DNA of 64,000 nt from Lysinibacillus cavernae (GCF_009724685.1 NZ_WMEF01000015.1:18122-82121); one strand, 5' to 3'; numbered from the stretch's first letter, positions 7,985 to 18,447 are shown. Notes: a model not told the origin generated them from the sequence alone. A program made the numbers and translations.

Positions 7985-8537
7985 ATGCTAGATAAAGCTT
8001 ATACAGGGCAGTTTCTGAGTCGATAGCTTGAGCTAATTCAAATGCTTCCTGCTGATTTTTTTGATTCGTGATGACTTCATAGAAAAAACGAATGAGAAAC
8101 ATGAGATTCGCGTTACCCTCTATATAATCATCAGGTGCTAAGTAGGAGTGACAGCCACTCTCTAAAAAGGCAGAAGCTAGCTGCTGCCAACCTAATGTAC
8201 AGCCTGCTGCAATGATTTTCACGCCCTGTAGCTGACAATAGGATCGGACATCCTGAGGTCCAAAGTATATACTTTTTGGTTCATTGTCTTCATACACATC
8301 TTCGCCTAACTCAGGTAAACAAAATCGTCCTTCATCGCCATGGAAATTCAAAATAAGATAGTCCATTTTGTTGTGAAGGTCATTCCCAGACAAGACATCA
8401 ATTAAATCATTCGGTCTTCCGATTAAATGAAGCGTCACACTTGCACCAAAGGACTCAAGGGCTGCTCTGATGGCCATCGATTCGAAATCACAATCAGGTC
8501 CTACTGCTATATTGATATATAATTCAGGCTTACTCAT
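7983..8537 (-). CDS. Small caspase/CHAT-like cysteine peptidase
   Basis: A 184-residue protein that I assign to the caspase-haemoglobinase fold by pattern. A strand followed by His-Gly appears in DYLILNFHGDEG (H66), and a strand followed by the candidate nucleophile appears in GVKIIAAGCTLG (C113). The next stretch, QLASAFLESGCHSYLAP followed by FLIRFFYEV, has the spacing of CHAT-domain proteins, which read AFL-aG ... F--rFy there. No TPR, gasdermin or signal peptide is present, so it is a free cytosolic domain. The start at 8537 has GGAGGTGG 8 bases upstream; ATG 8543 and 8555 are too close to or overlap that site. Substrate unknown. The fold could be right while the protein is inactive. Confidence 0.6.
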   Translation of the reverse strand: MSKPELYINIAVGPDCDFESMAIRAALESFGASVTLHLIGRPNDLIDVLSGNDLHNKMDYLILNFHGDEGRFCLPELGEDVYEDNEPKSIYFGPQDVRSYCQLQGVKIIAAGCTLGWQQLASAFLESGCHSYLAPDDYIEGNANLMFLIRFFYEVITNQKNQQEAFELAQAIDSETALYKLYLA

Positions 8538-8950
8538 ATTCATCTCCACCTCCATGATTAGTATAAATGAAAGTTATTGGATGAGTAAACTGTATATAGA
8601 AATAAATACTATATATGTAAAATGTGTTGAGGGGAGGCTAAATATACATTTTTACTTTTCGTTATTCTGAGTACTAGCACTCTTCTACTATTTATTTACA
8701 ATGGAAGGCTGCAAAGAGGGGTTTCTTCTAAAATAATCCCATTCTTTTGGTTTTATCTCTACGGTTTCCAAATATTTTTTACCTATTTAAACTAGCGATA
8801 TAGTGGATATTATTGTCAATAGATTGAACGTGGAATTCTTATTTTTGTTAAATTTTAGCGTTAATTTATGAGAATGGTTGTATATTATATAGGTTAATAG
8901 GTTTAGGTAGGATATACTCAAGGTGATTATAGGAGAATAGAGGGAATCAT
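8538..8950. other. Intergenic region upstream of two divergent genes
   Basis: About 410 AT-rich bases between the leftward caspase-like gene and a chemoreceptor. I see likely -10 elements near 8590-8615 (leftward) and 8880-8900 (rightward) but no clean sigma-D promoter and no gene. Confidence 0.4.
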
Positions 8951-10630
8951 ATGAGACTAACTGTGGAACGGAAACTGCAAATTGCTTTTGGAATTGTACT
9001 AGTCTTCTTGCTGCTCATAACTGGCATTGCTATGTACTACTTGACTAATAATAACCAGACACTAGCAGAAATAGAAGGTAATACGGAATTAATTCATTTA
9101 TATCAAGATGTCTCGTTCCAAACTGTACGAGCAAATGCAGCGATCCGTGGCTATATATTATATGGTAAGGAAGACATGCTCAACAATCATCATGACATTC
9201 GCAATACCTTACATACGTCGATAAATCGTCTTCAGGAAATAAGCGATAACAATTCGGACTTTGAGCAGTTTTTACAACAGCTCGATGACTGGGAAAAGGC
9301 AATAGATGGGCAGATTGTCCCGTTGTATCAACGTGGAGAACATCAACAAGCACAACAAGTAGCTTTACCGATTTTAGGAGAAGGCTCTCAAAAATTGGTT
9401 GTCTTTGGAAAGACAATGGCAACTGCTCAACAACAAGATATGCAGGCACATATTGAGAGTACCAAGCAAAAAGGAGAAAGAAGTGGTATCGAAATTATGA
9501 TACTAGCAGCTATATCTTTCTTTATTAGTATCATCATTGCGACAGTATTCGGCCGCCGTATTGCTAAAAGCATTCAGCTAACAGCTATCGAAATGGGTAA
9601 ATTCTCAGAGGGGAATTTGCACGCCCATTTACAATTTAAAACAAAGGATGAGTTTGCACACTTAGCTGAATCCTTCAATATCATGTCTGAAAAGCTTCGA
9701 CAAATGATGAAACAGGTAGGGAACTCCTCCGAGCAGGTAGCAGCCACATCGGAACAGCTAACTGCTAGTAGCATGGAGGTTACACAGGCGACAGAAGTGG
9801 TCACAGCATCCATTCATGACATTGCCCAAGGAATCGATCAGCAAGATACGTTAACAAGCGATGTACGGAATTTATCTGCTCATATTTTGAAGAAAATGAA
9901 TGATATTTCCACAAGCATACAAAATGTCAATCATGCGACAGTCGAAACGAAAAATATGGCTAGTATAGGTCGTTCCTCTGTACATGATGTAACCGAACAA
10001 ATGAATGAAATCTCCGCCAATACAAGCGAATTAAATACACGTGTACAGGATCTTGATGACAATACTGCTGCCATTGTAGCAGCTGTGAATGTCATTAAAA
10101 GTATTGCGACACAAACCAATCTATTAGCGATCAATGCCTCTATCGAAGCGGCACGAAGCGGTGAACATGGGAAAGGTTTTGCCGTTGTCGCAGAGGAAGT
10201 CCGCAAGCTAGCAGACGAGTCTAATTTGGCGGCAGTTGATATTGAAAAAGTGGTGGCACAAATTACTGATAGCACAAGAATTATCGAAGAAGATATGGTC
10301 AACAGTAATGATTCTGTCCATGTCGGTCGTGAAAAGGTCGATGTGGCAAGAGATAATTTTATACAGATTGATGATGCTATTAATGATGTACAAGGACAGA
10401 CCGAGTTAGTGACCTCAGCCATTCGCACAATCCATCAGGATATTGAACAGTTAGTCAAAGAGATTGACTATATTAGTGAAGTGTCGATGAAATCCAGCCA
10501 TCATGTACAAAGTGTTGCAGCCTCTTCAGAAGAGCAAACTGCGTCAATGGAGGAAGTTGCTGCTGCCTCTACACATCTAGCAAAAATGGCTATAGACCTA
10601 CAAGAGTCCATCCAATCATTTAAATACTAA
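8951..10630 (+). CDS. Methyl-accepting chemotaxis protein with four-helix-bundle sensor
   Basis: A 559-residue chemoreceptor. It has a membrane helix at about 12-32, an all-helical extracellular sensor (about 33-180, four-helix-bundle type, rich in Q/N/H), a second membrane helix near 182-204, a HAMP domain to about 258 and a cytoplasmic signalling domain. The hairpin tip that contacts CheA/CheW is clear in [20 protein letters not shown]. The ligand is unknown. It is followed by its own terminator and by a second receptor of a different sensor type. AGAGGGAATC precedes ATG 8951. Confidence 0.93.
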   Translation: MRLTVERKLQIAFGIVLVFLLLITGIAMYYLTNNNQTLAEIEGNTELIHLYQDVSFQTVRANAAIRGYILYGKEDMLNNHHDIRNTLHTSINRLQEISDNNSDFEQFLQQLDDWEKAIDGQIVPLYQRGEHQQAQQVALPILGEGSQKLVVFGKTMATAQQQDMQAHIESTKQKGERSGIEIMILAAISFFISIIIATVFGRRIAKSIQLTAIEMGKFSEGNLHAHLQFKTKDEFAHLAESFNIMSEKLRQMMKQVGNSSEQVAATSEQLTASSMEVTQATEVVTASIHDIAQGIDQQDTLTSDVRNLSAHILKKMNDISTSIQNVNHATVETKNMASIGRSSVHDVTEQMNEISANTSELNTRVQDLDDNTAAIVAAVNVIKSIATQTNLLAINASIEAARSGEHGKGFAVVAEEVRKLADESNLAAVDIEKVVAQITDSTRIIEEDMVNSNDSVHVGREKVDVARDNFIQIDDAINDVQGQTELVTSAIRTIHQDIEQLVKEIDYISEVSMKSSHHVQSVAASSEEQTASMEEVAAASTHLAKMAIDLQESIQSFKY

Positions 10631-10639
10631 ATCAAGCTT

Positions 10640-10684
10640 ACCCCTGAATGTCATCAATTTTATGGCATTTATAGGGGTTTTTTA
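10640..10684 (+). terminator. Terminator after first chemoreceptor gene
   Basis: ACCCCT...AATGTCAT pairs with ATGGCATT...AGGGGT and is followed by a T run. Confidence 0.85.
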
Positions 10685-10885
10685 TTTATCTGTAAAACCT
10701 GAATAGTAAGAAAATCATAAAAGTAGTGTGAAAAAATATATTTCGTCCGATAAAAGCTTTGGGAGAAATGTAAAGCAGATAAAGAAAGGGAAAGGTTGTG
10801 GAAAAATATCTGGCTTACTCAAAAATATAGCATGAAAAACATTTAGGATATTTTTTCACTTCAAGAAACAAAAGGAGACTGATCT

Positions 10886-12847
10886 ATGAAAAAAATATTT
10901 AGCAGTTTTAAGGGCAAACTCTATACGCTGTTTGCACTAGTATTACTAATTCCTGTCATATCTGTTGGGAGTCTATCTTATTTATCTGCAAGAGACTCTA
11001 TTAAAGAAGAAATCTTATTTAGTGCCAATGAAAGTGTGGAAATTCTAAATAAGCTCATTGATAAAACCATTAGTGAAAAAATAAATGACATTAGTGTGAT
11101 TAGTAGCGAAATAGACGCGCTACAGTATCAGCAATCACATGCATCTATGCTTTCAAAATTTCAGCAATATGCAAAGCATAATCCAGACGTTTCAAGTATT
11201 TATATTGGCATGAATGACGGTGCATTTACGCAAGAGCCGTATTTGAACGATTCAGACTATAATCCATTAGACCGAGATTGGTATAAAGAAGCAACGGCCC
11301 TTAAGGGAGAAACGTTAATCACAAATCCTTACAAGGATGCGGGAACTGGAGATATGGTTGTGACAGTTGCTAAGCAGGTCAAGGATCATTCTGGGGTTGT
11401 GGCAATTGATATTAAACTAACAGACCTTCAAAAAATTGCAGATTCAATTCAAATCGGAAAAAATGGCTATTCCTCTATTTTTGGTGAAGACAATTTGGTC
11501 ATCTCACACCCTACGCTAGAAGCGGGAGGAGAGCTGAAAGAAAGCTTCCTTGATCAAATGTACGAAAGCCCATCTGGCACCTATGAATATAGCTTTGATG
11601 GCGATGACCGTATATTGTTCTATACGACAAATGAATTGACTAATTGGAAAATCACAGGAACAATTTTTGCTAAAGAAATTGACGAGTCAGCTTCCTCAAT
11701 TTTATATCATACAATTCTTGTGCTAGTAGCCGCTATTATTATAAGTTCCATCGTCTTTTATTTTGTAATGAAGGCTGTTATTAAACCAATTAAAGCCTTA
11801 AAGGATAGTGCCGTTACAATTAGTAAAGGTGATCTGACAGAAACGGTAGCGATTACGTCGAACGATGAAATTGGACAATTAGGACAAGCGTTTAATGATA
11901 TGCAAGAAAGCTTACGAACAGTTATTCAAAAAATCGAACAAAATGCAGAGGAAGTTGCTTCTTCGGCAGAAGAACTAACAGCCAATGCTAATCAGACAAG
12001 TATTGCAACAGAAAAAGTAGCCATTTCAATTCAAGATGTTGCATCAAGTGCAGATTCACAAACGATCAGTGCCAATAAAAATGCAGAGTCACTGCATGAG
12101 CTTTCAACAGCTATTTTTCATATTGCGGAAATTTCCTCTGCTGTTACGGACCTTTCACAGCACGCTACATCGCAAGCGGATGAAGGTGGGCAAGCCGTTC
12201 AAAATACGAAGAATCAAATGCAGTCTATTCATTTATCTGTAGCGGATTCTAATGCGAAAATTCAGACATTACATGAACGCTCTCAGCAAATTACATCCAT
12301 TTTAGATGTTATTACGAACATTGCGGATCAAACAAACTTACTGGCATTAAATGCAGCCATCGAGGCCGCAAGAGCAGGTGAGCATGGGAAAGGATTTGCT
12401 GTCGTGGCAGATGAAGTCCGCAAGTTGGCAGAGCAATCACAGGCATCGGCAAAACAAATTTTTGAGCTTATTCAAGGCATTCAGCAAGAAACAGAGCAAT
12501 CAGTTCGTATTATGGCGAAGGTGACAGAGGATGTGCAAAGTGGTTTGCATATTTCTGATGAAGCCATTACAAAATTCAGCGTAATTATGGCAAGTATGAA
12601 TGAAATTACACCTAAAATGGAGGAAGTATCTTCTGCTTCTGAGCAAATGTCAGCAGGTGTCCAAGAGGTAGCAGCGGTTACAGAGGATTTGGCATTCTCA
12701 GCTAAAGGCAATGCGACTGCGTCTGAGGATGTAGCTGCATCAACAGAGGAACAATTAGCTTCAATGGAAGAAATCAACGCCTCTGCACAAGCACTCGCAC
12801 ATATGGCAGATGAATTAAAGCAACTGATTAGTCAGTTTAAATATTAA
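10886..12847 (+). CDS. Methyl-accepting chemotaxis protein with dCache sensor
   Basis: A 653-residue chemoreceptor of the Bacillus McpA/McpB/TlpA kind. It has a first membrane helix at about 10-32, an extracellular double-Cache domain to about 275 (with [19 protein letters not shown] typical of amino-acid or organic-acid sensing Cache domains), a second membrane helix at about 278-300, HAMP to about 355 and a signalling domain whose tip reads [20 protein letters not shown]. The C-terminus holds predicted methylation helices. AAAGGAGA precedes ATG 10886. A CCGATAA sequence near 10748 resembles a sigma-D -10 element but has no good -35 partner. Confidence 0.94.
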   Translation: MKKIFSSFKGKLYTLFALVLLIPVISVGSLSYLSARDSIKEEILFSANESVEILNKLIDKTISEKINDISVISSEIDALQYQQSHASMLSKFQQYAKHNPDVSSIYIGMNDGAFTQEPYLNDSDYNPLDRDWYKEATALKGETLITNPYKDAGTGDMVVTVAKQVKDHSGVVAIDIKLTDLQKIADSIQIGKNGYSSIFGEDNLVISHPTLEAGGELKESFLDQMYESPSGTYEYSFDGDDRILFYTTNELTNWKITGTIFAKEIDESASSILYHTILVLVAAIIISSIVFYFVMKAVIKPIKALKDSAVTISKGDLTETVAITSNDEIGQLGQAFNDMQESLRTVIQKIEQNAEEVASSAEELTANANQTSIATEKVAISIQDVASSADSQTISANKNAESLHELSTAIFHIAEISSAVTDLSQHATSQADEGGQAVQNTKNQMQSIHLSVADSNAKIQTLHERSQQITSILDVITNIADQTNLLALNAAIEAARAGEHGKGFAVVADEVRKLAEQSQASAKQIFELIQGIQQETEQSVRIMAKVTEDVQSGLHISDEAITKFSVIMASMNEITPKMEEVSSASEQMSAGVQEVAAVTEDLAFSAKGNATASEDVAASTEEQLASMEEINASAQALAHMADELKQLISQFKY

Positions 12848-12850
12848 AGC

Positions 12851-12888
12851 ACAACGCCACTCCTTTAGCTTAAAAGGAGTGGCGTTAT
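12851..12888. terminator. Hairpin between chemoreceptor and symporter genes
   Basis: AACGCCACTCCTT pairs perfectly with AAGGAGTGGCGTT between two convergent genes. The T run is weak on both sides, but the position suggests a shared terminator. Confidence 0.75.
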
Positions 12889-12892
12889 GTTG

Positions 12893-14287
12893 TTAGCGAT
12901 CTTCTTCCCAACAATCAGTGTTTTTTAATGTTGGAATTGATTTTGCATAAAAGACTGGGTTCTTGCCTGCTTTGCGTTGTTTCGTAAAGTCATCCAACAC
13001 GAGGAAGGCAATTTTGCCGAGAATCATAATAATGGAAATATTGATGAGAGCCATGAGCCCCATAAATAAGTCAGCTAAGTTCCACACAAGTTGTACTTGA
13101 GCCATAGAGCCAAACATTACCATGGCTAATACTAAAATACGATAGCTAAACATCCAACCTTTATGTGCATTCAAAAATTCAATATTGGATTCACCATAAT
13201 AATAGTTACCGATAATGGAACTGAAGGCAAAGAAGATGATGGAAATAGCAATAAAGTAAGGAGCCCATTCACCAACATGGACAGCTAAAGAATTTTGCGT
13301 CAAAATTATGCCGTTGCTTTCACCTTTATCATATAAGCCAGCTAAAATAATGATAAAAGCTGTCGCCGTACAAATCATAATCGTATCAAAAAAGACACCT
13401 AAACTTTGCACAAGCCCCTGCTTGGCAGGATGTGAGGTATTGGCAGTAGCTGCTGCATTTGGCACACTACCCATCCCAGCTTCATTGGAAAATAACCCAC
13501 GACGTACACCTTGCATGATAGCAACTCCGATTGCGCCACCAGCAGCTTCTTGTAGGCCAAATGCGTGTGTGAAAATTAGTTTAAAGACATTCGGAATTTC
13601 CGATAAATTTGTCACCACAACAAAAAGAGCTACAAGTAAATAGAAGATGGCCATGACAGGTACAAGAATTTGTGTAACCTTCACAATTCGATGTACGCCA
13701 CCAAAAATAATTAACGCTGTTAATACAACAAGCATTATGCCAATGGCTTTTGGACTAATATCAAAAGCTTCCCCAACGGAAGTAGCGATTGTATTGGACT
13801 GTACAGCATTGAAGATAAATCCGAAGCTTAATGTTAATAGAATACTAAAGATAATGCCTAGCTTTCTTTGCCCTAATGCCTTTTCTATATAGTAGGCAGG
13901 CCCACCTCGGAATGTCTCGCCATCCTTTACTTTATACACCTGTGCTAATGTACTTTCAATGAAGGCTGTTGCCATCCCTAAAATAGCAATAATCCACATC
14001 CAAAAGACTGCACCTGGTCCACCTACACCAATGGCTAAAGCAACACCAGTAATATTACCTGTGCCGACACGAGAAGCAGCACTAATCGTAAAGGCTTGGA
14101 ACGGTGATACACCCGACTCGCCCTCTCTTTTTTCTACAATTAAACGAAACATTTCAGGAAAAAGACGAATTTGTACAAACTTCGTACCAAATGAAAAATA
14201 TAGCCCTGCTGCTAAAAGTAAGATAATCAGGATATATGTCCATAAAATATTATTTCCGCTATCAACAATAGTTGAAATCCATTCCAT
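12893..14287 (-). CDS. Sodium:alanine/glycine symporter (AGCS family)
   Basis: A 464-residue transporter with about eleven membrane helices. Family motifs include PFQAFTISAASRVGTGNITG near residue 62 and the GLFSNEAGMGSVPNAAA stretch near 265. AGCS proteins such as AlsT bring in alanine, glycine or glutamine with sodium. GAAAGGAGGG precedes ATG 14287. It is divergent from the peptide-use cluster that begins at 14.5 kb, which releases alanine, so the location makes sense, but substrate choice is an inference. Confidence 0.92.
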   Translation of the reverse strand: MEWISTIVDSGNNILWTYILIILLLAAGLYFSFGTKFVQIRLFPEMFRLIVEKREGESGVSPFQAFTISAASRVGTGNITGVALAIGVGGPGAVFWMWIIAILGMATAFIESTLAQVYKVKDGETFRGGPAYYIEKALGQRKLGIIFSILLTLSFGFIFNAVQSNTIATSVGEAFDISPKAIGIMLVVLTALIIFGGVHRIVKVTQILVPVMAIFYLLVALFVVVTNLSEIPNVFKLIFTHAFGLQEAAGGAIGVAIMQGVRRGLFSNEAGMGSVPNAAATANTSHPAKQGLVQSLGVFFDTIMICTATAFIIILAGLYDKGESNGIILTQNSLAVHVGEWAPYFIAISIIFFAFSSIIGNYYYGESNIEFLNAHKGWMFSYRILVLAMVMFGSMAQVQLVWNLADLFMGLMALINISIIMILGKIAFLVLDDFTKQRKAGKNPVFYAKSIPTLKNTDCWEEDR

Positions 14288-14536
14288 AAGTTGTCCCTCC
14301 TTTCACAGTACGCTTTAGTCTACACTGTTTTTTTATGAAAAATCAACTTTTCTAAAATAATGAATTGCGATAAAATTTTGATATTTATAAATTTAAAGTT
14401 AGATATTTTACTCTTAAATAATATTTTTTAGAAAAATCAATAATTTTTTCTTCGAGACAGGATTTCTTTGGAATTGAATTTGGAAAATTCTCTTATTTCA
14501 GGCGTATAATAATAGATTAAAAGGAGTGTGATTTTG

Positions 14537-15235
14537 ATGAAAACGATTGGTTTAATTGGTGGTATGAGCTGGGAATCCTCCGCGGAATATTATAGGCTCA
14601 TAAACGAGCAAGTAAAACATCAGCTAGGAGGTCTACATTCTGCCAAATGTATTTTGTATAGTGTAGATTTCCAGCAAATCGAGCATTTTCAAGCTAGGGG
14701 AGAGTGGGACGAAGCTGGTCATGTCCTTGCACAAGCGGCGCAATCACTTGAGCGTGCAGGTGCAGATTTACTCATTATTTGTACGAATACGATGCACAAG
14801 GTCATTGATGTCATCGAGGCGGCCATCACAATCCCGATTTTACATATTGCGGATGCAACGGCTAGACAAATTAAAGAGGCAGGATTACAGAAAATAGCAC
14901 TCCTTGGCACTATGTATACAATGGAGCAGGAATTTTATAAGGCTAGGGTGGAGGGATTTGGTATTGACGTTATTGTGCCAGACAAGATTGCACGAATGGA
15001 GGTAAACCGTATTATTTATGAAGAATTGTGTTTGGGCAACATTGTATCTGCCTCTAAATCGTACTATATGCAAATCATCGACGAGCTTGTGAAAGCAGGA
15101 GCACAAGGAGTGATTCTAGGCTGTACGGAGATTGGTCTACTTATTCAGCAGGAGGATGTCCACGTTCCAGTATTTGATACAGCCGCCATCCATGCACAGG
15201 CTGCAGTATCGATAGCTATTCAGGAGGAGACGTAA
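14537..15235 (+). CDS. Aspartate/glutamate racemase family protein
   Basis: A 232-residue cofactor-independent racemase. The two catalytic cysteines are in LIICTNTMHK (about residue 83) and GVILGCTEIGLL (about residue 192), and the N-terminus shows the family motif GLIGGMSWESSAEYY. Relatives interconvert L- and D-aspartate, glutamate or other amino acids. ATG 14537 is chosen because AAAGGAG lies about 10 bases upstream; the frame is also open from GTG 14528. A TATAAT sequence at 14507 is a likely -10 element. It is one base from the next gene. Lying at the head of a muropeptide cluster, it may convert released D-Glu to L-Glu, which is inference. Confidence 0.9.
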   Translation: MKTIGLIGGMSWESSAEYYRLINEQVKHQLGGLHSAKCILYSVDFQQIEHFQARGEWDEAGHVLAQAAQSLERAGADLLIICTNTMHKVIDVIEAAITIPILHIADATARQIKEAGLQKIALLGTMYTMEQEFYKARVEGFGIDVIVPDKIARMEVNRIIYEELCLGNIVSASKSYYMQIIDELVKAGAQGVILGCTEIGLLIQQEDVHVPVFDTAAIHAQAAVSIAIQEET

Positions 15236-15236
15236 T

Positions 15237-16295
15237 ATGCAAGGAAAAATAAGACAATGGGGCATTGAAATTGGCTCGTTACCAGTAGGAACGAAAAACT
15301 GTATTACCGATGTAGCAGGCGTACAAGTTGGGCATGTCACATTAGATGAGCCAGTAAATCAGGATGGAGCTTATGCATGTACAGGCGTCACAGCGATTTT
15401 ACCGCATGGAGGCAATTTATTTCAGCAAAAGGTGACAGCGGCAAGCTATGTACTGAATGGTTTTGGAAAAACAACGGGGCTTGTGCAAGTGAATGAGCTT
15501 GGTGTGATTGAATCACCTATTATGTTAACCAATACTTTTGGCGTGCCAGCCGTTATGCAAGGAACACTGCGCTATATGTTGGACATGAATGAAGACATTG
15601 GACTAACAACTGGAACAATTAATCTCGTTGTAGGCGAATGTAATGATAGTTATTTAAATTCGATCAGGGCTTGTCCAGTGACACCTGAGCAGGCTATTGA
15701 AGCTATTCGTCAAGCTTCTAATCAGACGGCACAGGAAGGGGCAATTGGTGCAGGAAAAGGGATGATGTGTTTTGGCTATAAAGGGGGGATTGGTTCATCT
15801 TCCCGCATTGTTAAAATAGAACAAAGTGAGGTTAGCTATACAGTAGGCTGTATGGTACTTAGCAATTTTGGACAAAGCTCTGAGTTTATTGCCGAGCGTT
15901 ACGTAACCTCAAATACGCAAAGTCAATCGACCTTATCTCCGACAGATGGTTCGATTATTATTGTTCTTGCGACAGATGCTCCACTTAGCAGCCGTCAACT
16001 AAAACGAGTGCTTAAACGTTGCGGTATAGGTCTAGGACGGACAGGCAGCCATTATTCACATGGAAGTGGCGATATTGTTATTGGTTTTACGACTGCACAC
16101 AGTATTCCACATGTCACAGATCAACTTGTCGAAACACGGACACAGATACGTGAGGATCATCCAGTTATGAATCAGTTGTTTACCGCTGCTGCTGAAGCGA
16201 CAGAGGAAGCTATTATCAATTCACTTTCACAGGCACAGACTACGATTGGTCGCAATGGGCATACAGTTGAAGCCTACTCATTTAAAAAAGCATAG
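15237..16295 (+). CDS. P1-family peptidase (DmpA-like aminopeptidase)
   Basis: A 352-residue Ntn-type hydrolase of the DmpA/BapA family, which cleaves itself to expose a catalytic serine or threonine at the new N-terminus. The likely cleavage site is ahead of S in PTDGSIIIVLATDAPL near residue 241, and the N-terminal motif ITDVAGVQVGH is typical. Family members remove N-terminal D-alanine or beta-amino acids from short peptides. AGGAGGAG precedes ATG 15237. Cotranscribed with the racemase and closed by a terminator. A D-Ala or D-Glu peptide substrate would suit the neighbours. Confidence 0.9.
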   Translation: MQGKIRQWGIEIGSLPVGTKNCITDVAGVQVGHVTLDEPVNQDGAYACTGVTAILPHGGNLFQQKVTAASYVLNGFGKTTGLVQVNELGVIESPIMLTNTFGVPAVMQGTLRYMLDMNEDIGLTTGTINLVVGECNDSYLNSIRACPVTPEQAIEAIRQASNQTAQEGAIGAGKGMMCFGYKGGIGSSSRIVKIEQSEVSYTVGCMVLSNFGQSSEFIAERYVTSNTQSQSTLSPTDGSIIIVLATDAPLSSRQLKRVLKRCGIGLGRTGSHYSHGSGDIVIGFTTAHSIPHVTDQLVETRTQIREDHPVMNQLFTAAAEATEEAIINSLSQAQTTIGRNGHTVEAYSFKKA

Positions 16296-16298
16296 CGA

Positions 16299-16341
16299 GA
16301 AAAGTTATTGAGACATAAACAACGTTTCAATAACTTTTTTT
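16299..16341 (+). terminator. Terminator after dmpA-like gene
   Basis: AAAGTTATTGA pairs with TCAATAACTTT followed by a T run. It separates the racemase/dmpA unit from the dipeptidase unit. Confidence 0.85.
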
Positions 16342-16561
16342 GTGCAATAAAAACAGCATTCGGCATTTTTTTAGCATGAGTGAGCAGTGCTACGAATAAA
16401 ATCCTTAAATAGAGGATAAAGGAAGTATTTCGACCAACTTTTGACGTAATGTGTGTCATTGTAAGAGAATAACCAGTATCTTGTAATTATTCTTTTTTTA
16501 TCTAGTCAATGTTATAGAGATATGATACTATTCATTTTAAAAAACTGAATTATCTAAAAAT

Positions 16562-17314
16562 TTGAGGTGGTGTTCCACTATAGTAAACATCTTTCAACCA
16601 ATAGCGGCAACTATTGATGTGAACCCTCCTATGGTTCCGTCTGTTTGTGAAAGCTTTGAGCCTCTTATCCAGATAACAGACAATCATCCGAGAATATTCA
16701 TCGAGCCTATTTACTATCAGCAACAGGTACCTAATAGTTTACGAGCTATCTATGTACGTGAAGGCGTATCTGAGTGCTTGCATGATGCATTAACGTTATT
16801 ACCTCAAGAATATAGTCTATTACTTTATGATGGCTATCGTCCCTTTCAAGTACAGCAGTATTTGTTTACCTATTTTTCTAACCAAGTAGCAAAATTATTG
16901 CCACATTCGACACCGCAAGAAATCATGCAAGTAACTAAAAAGTATGTTGCCTTTCCAAGTGAAGAATCAGCACATTTGGTACCACATTTAACAGGGGGAG
17001 CAATCGATGTCACGCTAGCTGATGTCCATGGTAAAGCATTGGATCTTGGTACAGCATTTGATGAAATGAATGAAAAATCAGCTACACGGTATTTTGAAAC
17101 GTACGCTGAAGAAAATCCTCAGGCTTGTCAATATAGGCGTTTGCTGTATAACTGTATGACATTTGCTGGATTTACGAATTACGCGGAGGAATGGTGGCAT
17201 TACGATTATCAAAATGCGGCTTGGGCAAGACGTGTTCAAGCTCAGGTAGCACATTATGGAGCAGTACGCGCAACAATACAAAATCATAACGTAAAGGAGT
17301 TTAAATTTTTATGA
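16562..17314 (+). CDS. D-Ala-D-Ala dipeptidase (VanX/DdpX family, M15D)
   Basis: About 245 residues of the zinc metallopeptidase family M15D, which splits D-Ala-D-Ala. The motifs are visible: DGYRPFQVQQ, the zinc ligands in SAHLVPHLTGGAIDVTL (His and Asp), and EEWWHYDY (catalytic Glu and zinc His). The frame is open from TTG 16562, but the ribosome site GAGGTGG (16564-16570) lies inside it and points to codon ATA at 16580, so the start is unsettled. It overlaps dppA by four bases (ATGA). In this cluster it would salvage D-Ala from cell-wall peptides rather than confer vancomycin resistance, as no vanHA-type genes are near. Confidence 0.88.
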   Translation: MRWCSTIVNIFQPIAATIDVNPPMVPSVCESFEPLIQITDNHPRIFIEPIYYQQQVPNSLRAIYVREGVSECLHDALTLLPQEYSLLLYDGYRPFQVQQYLFTYFSNQVAKLLPHSTPQEIMQVTKKYVAFPSEESAHLVPHLTGGAIDVTLADVHGKALDLGTAFDEMNEKSATRYFETYAEENPQACQYRRLLYNCMTFAGFTNYAEEWWHYDYQNAAWARRVQAQVAHYGAVRATIQNHNVKEFKFL

Positions 17315-18105
17315 AAATTTATATTAGTGCAGATATTGAAGGCATTACTGGCACAACCACATGGAGTGAGACTGAATTAAACGCACCAGATTATCAATTT
17401 TTTCAAAGACAAATGACACGAGAAGTGGAAGCGGCTATTGAAGGGGCCATAGCAGGGGGGGCAACAGAAATTTTATTAAAGGATGCGCATGATTCTGCTC
17501 GCAATCTCGACATTACTAATTTACCAATCAATTGTAAAGTAATCCGTGGCTGGACATACGATCCAATGTGTATGGTAGCAGGTCTTGATCAAAGCTTTGA
17601 TCGTGCCATTTTTATTGGCTACCACAGTAAAGGTGGAAGTGAGCGCAATCCGCTGGCTCATACACTTTGCACATATGCTGATGTCAAAATGAATGGTGAA
17701 TATGCAAGTGAATTTTTAATCAATACGTATGCAGCGGCATTACATGGTGTTCCTGTGTCGTTTGTTAGTGGTGATGTGGGTTTAACAGAAGAAATTCAGT
17801 CCTTAAATGAACACATTCAAACGTTTGCCACAAAAGAAGGGATAGGGAATGCGACGATCAGTGTCAGTCCACAGCTAACCATTATGGAAACAAAGCGACT
17901 GGTAGAGTCTTCTATGCAAGTGCCACGTGCCGATTTACAGGTCACTTTGCCAGAACGCTTTGTGGTGGAGGTTATTTATCGTGACCATACACGAGCCTAT
18001 CGCAACTCTTTCTATCCAAATGCCACATTCAAGCCACATAATACCGTGGAATTTATTACAGATGATTTTTATGAGGTATTACGTCTTTTGCAGTTTTTGA
18101 CATGA
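17311..18105 (+). CDS. dppA: D-aminopeptidase DppA (M55 family)
   Basis: A 264-residue zinc D-aminopeptidase. The five metal ligands of Bacillus subtilis DppA can be traced: DIEG at residues 8-11 (D8, E10), His in LKDAHDSARN (about 60), His in FIGYHSKGG (about 104) and Glu in MNGEYASE (about 133). DppA releases N-terminal D-Ala from peptides such as D-Ala-D-Ala and D-Ala-Gly-Gly and forms a decameric cage. Its start overlaps the dipeptidase stop, so the two are coupled. In Bacillus subtilis dppA is the first gene of dppABCDE; here 340 bases separate it from the transporter. Confidence 0.95.
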   Translation: MKIYISADIEGITGTTTWSETELNAPDYQFFQRQMTREVEAAIEGAIAGGATEILLKDAHDSARNLDITNLPINCKVIRGWTYDPMCMVAGLDQSFDRAIFIGYHSKGGSERNPLAHTLCTYADVKMNGEYASEFLINTYAAALHGVPVSFVSGDVGLTEEIQSLNEHIQTFATKEGIGNATISVSPQLTIMETKRLVESSMQVPRADLQVTLPERFVVEVIYRDHTRAYRNSFYPNATFKPHNTVEFITDDFYEVLRLLQFLT

Positions 18106-18447
18106 TGAAGAAACCCATTGGGTGAGGGGTCTGCTTAACAATGGTTGAAAAGCGCTCAGTAATAAAACCACTCAAAAGGGCATCAAAGGTGGTCCATTCA
18201 ACGGAGGGCTTTGCTCAAAGGTATATTCAACGAGCAGTAGGACACGCTGTCGCCATGGATTGATTTCATATAAAAAGGATATTATCGAACCTAATAAAGG
18301 CATCGTAGCAAAACAAATTGCATAGTGCCGTTGTCCATTTCATCGATAGACGATCAATTTAGACGGACCTAGCTTATGTTTGAACGATTCTATTGATCAG
18401 CCTCACAATAGGATTTTCATTATAAAAAGATGACTAGGGGGATGCTT
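18106..18447. other. Gap between dppA and the transporter genes, possible decayed coding remnant
   Basis: About 340 bases with no intact gene. On the minus strand, roughly 18322 down to 18150, a 57-codon stop-free stretch reads like real protein (for example LLGSIISFLYEINPWRQRVL) but has no start or ribosome site and is cut by stops on either side. It may be the remains of a gene, or chance. The promoter of the dpp transporter should be near the right end, but I see no clean -35/-10 pair and no T-box or riboswitch. Confidence 0.3.

Noticed and set aside
8470..8670. 66-codon plus-strand frame across the caspase-like gene start
   Set aside because: Antisense to that gene at its 5' end, AT-rich, no ribosome site.
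10730..10790. sigma-D flagellar promoter for the second chemoreceptor
   Set aside because: A CCGATAA -10-like motif is present but the nearest TAAA is at the wrong distance.
14470..14510. CodY box upstream of the racemase gene
   Set aside because: The best stretch (GAATTTGGAAAATTC) lacks too many consensus positions when aligned to AATTTTCWGAAAATT.
16562..17314. Vancomycin resistance operon
   Set aside because: The VanX-type gene is alone, without vanH, vanA/B or vanRS, and lies in a peptide-use cluster.
18106..18447. T-box or riboswitch ahead of the dpp transporter
   Set aside because: No T-box AGGGTGGNACCGCG motif, no terminator/antiterminator pair and no known riboswitch core.
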